A stretch of DNA of 38,396 bases. Origin: Desulfobacteraceae bacterium (GTDB lineage: Bacteria; Desulfobacterota; Desulfobacteria; Desulfobacterales; JALSRD01). The notes beneath the pieces are model-generated. The model saw only the letters and a program-made list of their open reading frames with translations, was not told the origin of the DNA and did no database searches. Made by a program: the position numbers and the translations under genes. Below, one piece after another: positions 32,875 to 38,396 of the stretch (its first letter is position 1; every line of letters starts with the position of its first letter). The stretch is from contig JAMOVG010000233.1 in assembly GCA_027061725.1 (NCBI GenBank), positions 1 to 38,396 of the forward strand, written 5' to 3'.

Positions 32875-33828
32875 ATGGCCCGCTCCGACGTCCATCCCGT
32901 GCACCGCTTCGAACCGTGGCAGGTGTGGCCCGGGTCCTACCGCAACCCGCCGGCCGACGGGCGTTACCCCTTTCCGCCTGATTCCGGCCTGCGGCTGACC
33001 ATTCAGACCCCCATCGCCTCCATGGGTTCCTGCTTTGCCCGCGAAATCCGCACGGCGCTGCTCCAGCGCGGGTACAACTACATCACTGAAGAAAGCCACC
33101 ACCCGGCCGCGGTGCACGCCAGCGCCGCCTGGGAGCGCACCTACAATACCTTTTCCATGCGGCAGATTTTCGAGTACACCTTCGAGGACTGGCGGCCGAA
33201 CCTGAGATGGTGGCAGACCCCGGAGTCCGGACGCATTCAGGACCCCTACCGTCGCATCATCCTGTATGACAGCCTGGAAGAGGCGGAGAACGATTTCCAG
33301 CGCCACCGGGCCTGTTCGCGCCGTGCCCTGGCGCGTGCCGAGGTGCTCATCCTGACGCTGGGACTGGTGGAGGTCTGGGAAGACCGGTTCGACGGCGCGG
33401 TCATCTGCCTGCCTTCGGGTCCTTACGTCAACGAGGGCGGCGATATGCAACGCTACCGTTTCCGGGTCAGCCGTTACCCGGAAAACCTGGAGAACCTGGA
33501 GCGCATCCACGCCATCATGGCGCGCCACAACCCCGCCTGCCGGCTGCTGGTTACCGTGTCGCCGGTGCACCTGTGGGCCACTTTCCGCAGCGATGCGGAC
33601 GTCATCAGTGCCTCATGCAACTCCAAATCCACCCTGCGGGCGGCCGCCGACGAATTCGTCGCCCGCCACGAAAACGTGTTCTACTTTCCGGCCTTCGAGA
33701 TGGCCACCATCTACCAGCCGTTGATGAGCCGCACCTGGTTTTCCGAGGGAAAGGAGAACTTCCACGTCAACAAGAAGGTGGTGCGCTTTATCATGGAGAA
33801 TTTTTTTCGCTTCTACACGGCCGGATAG
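32875..33828 (+). CDS. GSCFA domain protein
   Basis: A 317-residue protein of the GSCFA family (PF08885), named after the motif seen here as SMGSCFAREI near residue 50. The family has an SGNH-hydrolase-like fold with Ser in the GSCFA box, and members are often found near polysaccharide genes. Further family features are GLVEVWED, VTVSPVHLWAT and the closing ENFHVN. The reaction is not established. No clear ribosome site precedes the ATG, and no signal peptide is seen. It precedes the glycan genes on the same strand but has its own gap of 240 bases. Confidence 0.85.
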   Translation: MARSDVHPVHRFEPWQVWPGSYRNPPADGRYPFPPDSGLRLTIQTPIASMGSCFAREIRTALLQRGYNYITEESHHPAAVHASAAWERTYNTFSMRQIFEYTFEDWRPNLRWWQTPESGRIQDPYRRIILYDSLEEAENDFQRHRACSRRALARAEVLILTLGLVEVWEDRFDGAVICLPSGPYVNEGGDMQRYRFRVSRYPENLENLERIHAIMARHNPACRLLVTVSPVHLWATFRSDADVISASCNSKSTLRAAADEFVARHENVFYFPAFEMATIYQPLMSRTWFSEGKENFHVNKKVVRFIMENFFRFYTAG

Positions 33829-33964
33829 ACCTCTCCCACCCCATCCGGTGTCCAGGGCAATCGCAGCTAGGGGGGGCCGCCGGGGCACGCAACCCATGAA
33901 GGGCCACGGCATTAACCATGCCAGGCGTCCGCTGCAATTGCCCTGCTCCGGTCTCAGCTGTTTC

Positions 33965-33993
33965 TTGACAAACCGCAGCGGGTTCAATAAAAA
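33965..33993 (+). promoter_or_regulatory. Candidate promoter for the glycan operon
   Basis: TTGACA at 33965-33970, a 17-base spacer and TAAAAA at 33988-33993, about 70 bases before the acetyltransferase start. Confidence 0.5.
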
Positions 33994-34068
33994 TGTTTTG
34001 TTTCAGCAACAGGCCACGGCTGCGTTTTGCCGTCAGCCGCACAGCCAGGGGGGATTTCGCCGGCGCCA

Positions 34069-34671
34069 ATGTGTTTCAACTGTGCCACCATGTCGCGCAA
34101 AGCGCTGCGGGATGCCGTTTCGCAGGCCGTGCGTCATCCGCATTCGGACATCAGCCGGGGGAGGCTGATCATTTCCGAGGAGGCCTTCCGGGACGATGAC
34201 CGGGAGACCAACATGGTCATCAGCCCGTATTGTATTCTGGACTGCACGGGATCGATTTTCATCGGACCGTGGTGCAACATCGGGCCCCGTACCCGGATTT
34301 ACACGCACGATCACATTCATGCCGGCCGGGAGCCGTTGAGCCGCGTGCAGGAGCAGTACGGTATTTTGTTTCAGGACAAAACCATCGGCCGGGATGTCTG
34401 GATTCACGACGGATCGCTGGTGCTCTACCAGGTGACCCACATTCCCGATGGGGTGGTGCTGGGAGGAGGGTCAGTGCTGACCCGCAACCCGGGTCCCTAT
34501 GAAATCTGGGCCGGCAACCCGGCCCGCAAAATCGGCGAGCGGACCGATATCGATTCCCGGGCACTGCGGGACCTGGCGTGCGGGCATCGTTACGCCCTCG
34601 ATCCGGCCATCGCCGAAAAGGCTGCTGCAGAAACCGGTCAGGGGGAAAATGGCGCGCCGTCCGACCTATAA
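34069..34671 (+). CDS. Hexapeptide-repeat O-acetyltransferase
   Basis: Left-handed beta-helix acyltransferase (about 200 residues) of the NodL/LacA/CysE group, probably adding acetyl groups to a sugar. Visible are hexapeptide turns (ISPYCILDCTGSIFIGPWCNIG), the active-site segment THDHIHAGREPL with the catalytic His, IGRDVWIHDGSLVL, VVLGGGSVLT and the ending GNPARKIGER. The N-terminus is uncertain: ATG 34069 and ATG 34090 are both in frame and neither has a good ribosome site. The end overlaps the next gene by 23 bases. Confidence 0.85.
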   Translation: MCFNCATMSRKALRDAVSQAVRHPHSDISRGRLIISEEAFRDDDRETNMVISPYCILDCTGSIFIGPWCNIGPRTRIYTHDHIHAGREPLSRVQEQYGILFQDKTIGRDVWIHDGSLVLYQVTHIPDGVVLGGGSVLTRNPGPYEIWAGNPARKIGERTDIDSRALRDLACGHRYALDPAIAEKAAAETGQGENGAPSDL

Positions 34672-35848
34672 CATCCTCATGTACTCCCACGACACGTACG
34701 GTCTGGGACACATCCGGCGGACCATGGCGATCGCCTCCAACCTGCATGGTCCGGATGTCAACATTCTCATCCTTACCGGGTCGCCCATCGCCGGCCGCTT
34801 TTCATTCCCCGAACAGGTGGATTTCGTTCGCATCCCGGGAATGATCAAGAAGACCAACGACGAGTACCAGCCGCTTTCCATCCGCATCAACCCCAAGCAC
34901 GCCCTGGACATCCGCAAGAACATCATCACGGCCACCGCCAAAGCCTTTCGTCCCCATCTGTTCATCGTCGACAAGGAGCCCTTGGGGCTCAAAAAAGAGG
35001 TCCTGCCGACCCTGCAGTGGCTCCGGCGCTGCCTGCCGGAGAGCCGCACCATCCTGGGGCTGCGCGACATCATGGACGACGGACCGGTGGTGCGCCGCGA
35101 CTGGCGTGAAAAGGGGGTCTACCGCATTTTGGACGAACTCTACTCGGAGATCTGGGTGTACGGTCAGCGGGATCTCTACGACCCCATCCGTGAGTATGCC
35201 ATCCCCGAAGAGGTCAGCCGCAAGATGTTCTTCACGGGCTACATCCCGCGGCGTACACCGGGCCACGAGGCCGTCAAACGCACCCGGCGCGAGCACATGT
35301 CCAACGGCAACGGCAGGAACAAACTGGTGGTGGTCACCACCGGCGGCGGCGGCGACGGCTACGCCGTCATGGATGCCTACCTGTCCATGCTGGAGAAGGA
35401 GCCCATGGCCGTCAAAAGCGTGCTGGTGACGGGGCCCTTCATGCCCAAGGAACAGCGCCGCAACATCTTCCGCCGTGCCCGGCGGCTGGGGGTGCGCACC
35501 TACCATTTCTACCGCCAGATGGAAAAACTGCTGGCCGCCGCCGACCTGGTCATCAGCATGGGGGGCTACAACACCATCTGCGAAATCCTCAGCCAGAAAA
35601 CCGTTTCGCTGGTGATCCCGCGGGAGGCGCCGCGCAAGGAGCAGCTCCTGCGGGCCCGGGCCATGGCCAACCGCCACCTGGTCGATTACCTGCCGTGGGC
35701 CGGGCTCTCGCCGGAAGCCCTGCGTCCCAAGGTGCACGCTCTGCTGGAGGCCCCCCAGCAGTGCCTCGATGCCGTCTGCAATTTCCGCCTGACCGGAATC
35801 GAGGTCATGTGCCAGCGCCTCATGGGTTTCAGGGACCTGGTATGCTGA
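34649..35848 (+). CDS. MurG-like (GT28-type) glycosyltransferase
   Basis: A predicted GT-B glycosyltransferase of 399 residues. N-terminal NILMYSHDTYGLGHIRRTMAIA is the acceptor-side start typical of this group; the C-terminal half has VVVTTGGGGDGYAVMDAYL and the nucleotide-sugar motif ISMGGYNTICEIL, as in MurG-type enzymes. The sugar is unknown. GGGGGA precedes the ATG at 34649. It overlaps the acetyltransferase by 23 bases and the next glycosyltransferase by 7, so the genes are coupled. Confidence 0.85.
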   Translation: MARRPTYNILMYSHDTYGLGHIRRTMAIASNLHGPDVNILILTGSPIAGRFSFPEQVDFVRIPGMIKKTNDEYQPLSIRINPKHALDIRKNIITATAKAFRPHLFIVDKEPLGLKKEVLPTLQWLRRCLPESRTILGLRDIMDDGPVVRRDWREKGVYRILDELYSEIWVYGQRDLYDPIREYAIPEEVSRKMFFTGYIPRRTPGHEAVKRTRREHMSNGNGRNKLVVVTTGGGGDGYAVMDAYLSMLEKEPMAVKSVLVTGPFMPKEQRRNIFRRARRLGVRTYHFYRQMEKLLAAADLVISMGGYNTICEILSQKTVSLVIPREAPRKEQLLRARAMANRHLVDYLPWAGLSPEALRPKVHALLEAPQQCLDAVCNFRLTGIEVMCQRLMGFRDLVC

Positions 35849-37101
35849 AGCCGGCCCGCCCGGCGGTGCTGGGCATGATCCTCAAGGGCTTTCCGCGCAT
35901 CTCGGAGACCTTCATCTCCAATGAAATCCTGCTGCTGGAAAAAATGGGGTTCCACATCCACATCTTTTCCATGCGGCAGCCGCGGGAAAATTTCACCCAC
36001 CGCAGCGTGGCGGACATCCGGGCGCAGGTGGACTACCTGCCGGAAAAGATCCTGCCGCACCTGCCGGTGCTCATGAAGACCAACCTCCTTTTGGTTTCCA
36101 GAATCCCGGCGGTTTACCGGAACGCGATGCGCATGGCCTGGGGCCGCTACCTGCGCACCCGCAAATCGGCGACCCTCAAGCACCTGCTGCAGGCCGGCTA
36201 CCTGGTGCAGCGCCTGTTGCCCGGCCAGGGGGTTGCGCACCTGCACGCGCACTTCGCCCACTCACCCACCTCGGTGGCGCTGTTCAGCAGCCTGCTGAGC
36301 GGTTTGCCGTTCAGCTTCACGGCACACGCCAAGGACATCTACACCTCGGATCCCCGCCAGTTGCGGGAAAAGATCTCCCTGGCGCGCTTCGTGATCACCT
36401 GCACCGGCTACAACCGGGAGTACCTGCGGCGCCTGGCCCCGGGGGCCCAAATCCCCATCGACTGCATCTATCACGGGATAAACCCGCGGCTCTTCACTCC
36501 CGCAGCCGACCCGGGCCTCCCAGCGGCGAACGGTCCCCGGAGGCTGCTGACCGTGGCGCGCCTGACGGCCAAGAAGGGCCTGCCCACGGTACTGGAGGCC
36601 CTGGGCCGCCTGCGCGACGACGGCATCGATTTCGAGCACGTGCTCATCGGAGACGGCGAACTGCGCGACGAGATTCTGGCCTCGATCCGGCGGCTGGGGC
36701 TCGGCGGCCACACCCGCTGGCTGGGCACTCAGCCCCACGAGGTGGTGCTGGCGCACTACCGCCGGGCGGACGTTTTCCTGCTGGGATGCCGCATCGCGCC
36801 CAACGGAGACCGCGACGGCATCCCCAACGTGCTGATGGAGGCCATGGCCATGGGGGTCCCGGTGGTGGCCACGCGGGTGTCGGCCATCCCCGAACTGGTG
36901 CAGCACCGCCGGACCGGCATGCTGGTGCCGCCGGAGGATCCCGGTGCCATGGCACGGGCCGTACGGGAAGTGCTGGAAGATGCCGAACTCCGAGGGGACA
37001 TCACCCGACGGGCCCGGCAGCGGGTGACCCGCGATTTCGACAACCAGGTGCTCATCGGCCGGCTGGCGGACCACTTCAAAGCGGCCCTGGAGGAGCGATA
37101 G
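35842..37101 (+). CDS. Family 4 glycosyltransferase, colanic-acid WcaL-like
   Basis: A GT4 enzyme of 419 residues. N-terminal MILKGFPRISETFISNEIL is typical of the WcaL/AmsK group; later come HAHFAHSPTSVA, FTAHAKDIY, LTVARLTAKKGLPTVLEAL, LIGDGELRDEI and the nucleotide-sugar EX7E segment GIPNVLMEAMAMGVPVVAT. The retaining mechanism follows from the family; sugar and acceptor are unknown. AGGGA precedes the ATG, which overlaps the previous stop by seven bases. Confidence 0.9.
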   Translation: MLKPARPAVLGMILKGFPRISETFISNEILLLEKMGFHIHIFSMRQPRENFTHRSVADIRAQVDYLPEKILPHLPVLMKTNLLLVSRIPAVYRNAMRMAWGRYLRTRKSATLKHLLQAGYLVQRLLPGQGVAHLHAHFAHSPTSVALFSSLLSGLPFSFTAHAKDIYTSDPRQLREKISLARFVITCTGYNREYLRRLAPGAQIPIDCIYHGINPRLFTPAADPGLPAANGPRRLLTVARLTAKKGLPTVLEALGRLRDDGIDFEHVLIGDGELRDEILASIRRLGLGGHTRWLGTQPHEVVLAHYRRADVFLLGCRIAPNGDRDGIPNVLMEAMAMGVPVVATRVSAIPELVQHRRTGMLVPPEDPGAMARAVREVLEDAELRGDITRRARQRVTRDFDNQVLIGRLADHFKAALEER

Positions 37102-37109
37102 CCGCAGCC

Positions 37110-38258
37110 ATGCGCATCCTGTTTTACGCACCGTTCAAGCCGCTCGGGCACCCCAACCCCTCCGGGGACCTGGTCATCGGCACGGGACTTTTCGAGTACC
37201 TGCAGCGGCGGGGGCACGTGCTGGCGGTGCCCAGCACCCTGCGCAGCCGCTGGATATACTGGAAACCGGTGCGGTGGCCCCAGGTGATCCGGGACCGGCG
37301 CCGGTCCGCGCGCCTGTCCGGGCGTTTTGCCGCCGACCTGTGGCTCAGTTATCACCCCTTCTACAAGGCGCCGGACGTCCTGGGGCCTGCGGTCTGCCGC
37401 AAGACCCGGCTGCCCTATGTCATTTTCCAGGGGGCATACGCCACCAAGCGGCGCAGGGATGTGCGCACCGTGGCCGGCTTTCACCTCAACCGCCGCTCGC
37501 TGCTGGCGGCCGACCACGTGTTCAGCAACCGGCGGGTGGACTTCGAAAACCTGGCGCGTATCATCCCGTCGGCGCGCCTGACCTACGTGGCGCCCGGCAT
37601 CGTCTGCCGGGAGTTCACCTTTGATGCCCGCGCCCGTGAGGAGCTGCGCAGCCAGTGGGCGGTTGGCAGCGACCCCGTGGTGCTGTCGGCCGCCATGTTT
37701 CGACCCGGGGTCAAGACGCGCGGCCTGTCCTGGGTCATCCGCGCCTGCGGCCGCCTGCTGCGCCGCGGCAGGCGGCTGCTGCTGGTGATCGCGGGCGAGG
37801 GGCGGCAGCGCGAGTACCTCGAGCGGTTGGCCCGGCAGCACTTGGGCCGGCGCGTGCGCTTTGTGGGCAAGGTACCGCGTGCACGCATGCGCCGATTTTA
37901 CAGCGCCGGGGATCTGTTTGCCTTTCCCGGTTTCCGGGAATCGCTGGGCATGGTGTTCCTGGAGGCCCAGGCCTGTGGCCTGCCGGTGGCGGCCTTTGCC
38001 GGCGGCGGTATTCCCGAGGTGGTCGACGCCGGCAACACCGGCATCCTGACGCCACCGGGGGATTTCGAAGCGTTCACCGCGGCTGTCGACACGCTGGTGA
38101 CCGACCGGGAGATGCGCCGAACCCTGGGGCGTGCCGCCGCGGCCGGCGTGCGGCGGCGGCACGATCTGGCACGCAATTATGCCATCGTAGAACAGCGCCT
38201 GGCGCAGGTCGTGCAACAGGCGCCCCGGACGGGGGGAAGAAAAACCGTTGACAGCTGA
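37110..38258 (+). CDS. Family 4 glycosyltransferase
   Basis: A GT4 enzyme of 382 residues starting MRILFYAPFKPLGHPNPSGD. GT-B features include LSAAMFRPGVKTRGLSWVI, VIAGEGRQREYLERLA, VRFVGKVPRARM and the sugar-nucleotide region FPGFRESLGMVFLEAQACGLPVAAF with the EX7E pair. The start at 37110 is eight bases after the previous stop; AGGAG lies 14 bases upstream, somewhat far. The substrate is unknown. Confidence 0.88.
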   Translation: MRILFYAPFKPLGHPNPSGDLVIGTGLFEYLQRRGHVLAVPSTLRSRWIYWKPVRWPQVIRDRRRSARLSGRFAADLWLSYHPFYKAPDVLGPAVCRKTRLPYVIFQGAYATKRRRDVRTVAGFHLNRRSLLAADHVFSNRRVDFENLARIIPSARLTYVAPGIVCREFTFDARAREELRSQWAVGSDPVVLSAAMFRPGVKTRGLSWVIRACGRLLRRGRRLLLVIAGEGRQREYLERLARQHLGRRVRFVGKVPRARMRRFYSAGDLFAFPGFRESLGMVFLEAQACGLPVAAFAGGGIPEVVDAGNTGILTPPGDFEAFTAAVDTLVTDREMRRTLGRAAAAGVRRRHDLARNYAIVEQRLAQVVQQAPRTGGRKTVDS

Positions 38259-38259
38259 G

Positions 38260-38396
38260 ATGAACGCTTGTACCCGTTTCGGTCTTTTGCGCCACGCGAC
38301 CACCTTCTGGAACCTGGAAAAGCGCATCCAGGGTCGTATGAACGCGCGCCTGGCCCCCGTGGGAGAAGGTATGGCCCACCGCTGGGGGGGGCGGCT
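38260..38396 (+). CDS. Histidine phosphatase family protein (start only)
   Basis: Only the first 45 residues are inside the window. They read FGLLRHATTFWNLEKRIQGR, the RHG-type phosphohistidine box of the phosphoglycerate mutase/histidine phosphatase superfamily with Ala in place of the usual Gly-Glu after RH. A TTG four codons upstream (38248), with a GGGGGG-type site before it, is an alternative start. It begins two bases after the preceding stop and is probably in the same transcript. The substrate cannot be judged. Confidence 0.75.
   Translation, partial: MNACTRFGLLRHATTFWNLEKRIQGRMNARLAPVGEGMAHRWGGR

Overview
The window is a GC-rich, densely packed bacterial chromosome segment, from a Gram-negative envelope builder: outer-membrane porins ending in Phe, a Tat signal, a lipoprotein, a SPOR protein and Mpl murein recycling. 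The gene mix (two PilZ proteins, a GAF sigma-54 activator, an FmdB-type zinc ribbon, GatCAB with a separate gatB, and a UGA-decoded selenoprotein) fits a sulfate-reducing Desulfobacterota (Desulfosarcina/Desulfobacteraceae-like). That placement is inference from gene content; no rRNA or tRNA gene is visible in the window.

Layout. 1-2159 (minus): trkA-trkH potassium uptake, trkH cut by the window edge. 2354-3148 (plus): a Tat-exported methionine sulfoxide reductase A whose catalytic residue is an in-frame UGA (selenocysteine) followed by a SECIS-like hairpin. 3159-5926 (minus): bioY, birA, a PilZ protein and a small exported protein, with two long intergenic hairpins around the PilZ gene. 6257-7798 (plus): GAF/AAA/Fis sigma-54 activator behind a near-consensus sigma-70 promoter. 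7810-9764 (minus): mpl and a zinc-ribbon PilZ protein. 10018-13323 (plus): class III-type sirtuin followed by a HerA/FtsK-like ATPase. 13356-15703: hemL and plsY in tight divergence, then a cNMP-binding protein lacking a DNA-binding domain. 15873-17155 (minus): two overlapping, mutually homologous genes of unknown function. 17522-19296 (plus): orphan solute-binding lipoprotein and three small proteins, separated by hairpins. 19512-26150 (plus): argS, SPOR protein, gatC, gatA, a 65-residue protein and mutL. 26366-32733: two paralogous porins flanking a CsgG-like/FG-GAP protein and gatB. 32875-38396 (plus): GSCFA protein, acetyltransferase, three glycosyltransferases and the start of a histidine phosphatase, probably a surface-glycan locus.

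How they fit together. Biotin uptake and ligation (bioY, birA) form one unit. gatCA and gatB supply the amidotransferase for misacylated Asp/Glu-tRNA although they are split. c-di-GMP reception (two PilZ proteins), glycan synthesis and porins suggest investment in envelope and surface control. The best candidates for new biology are the exported seleno-MsrA, the paralogous pair at 15873-17155, the sirtuin-HerA pair, and the structured leaders of porin 1 and gatC.
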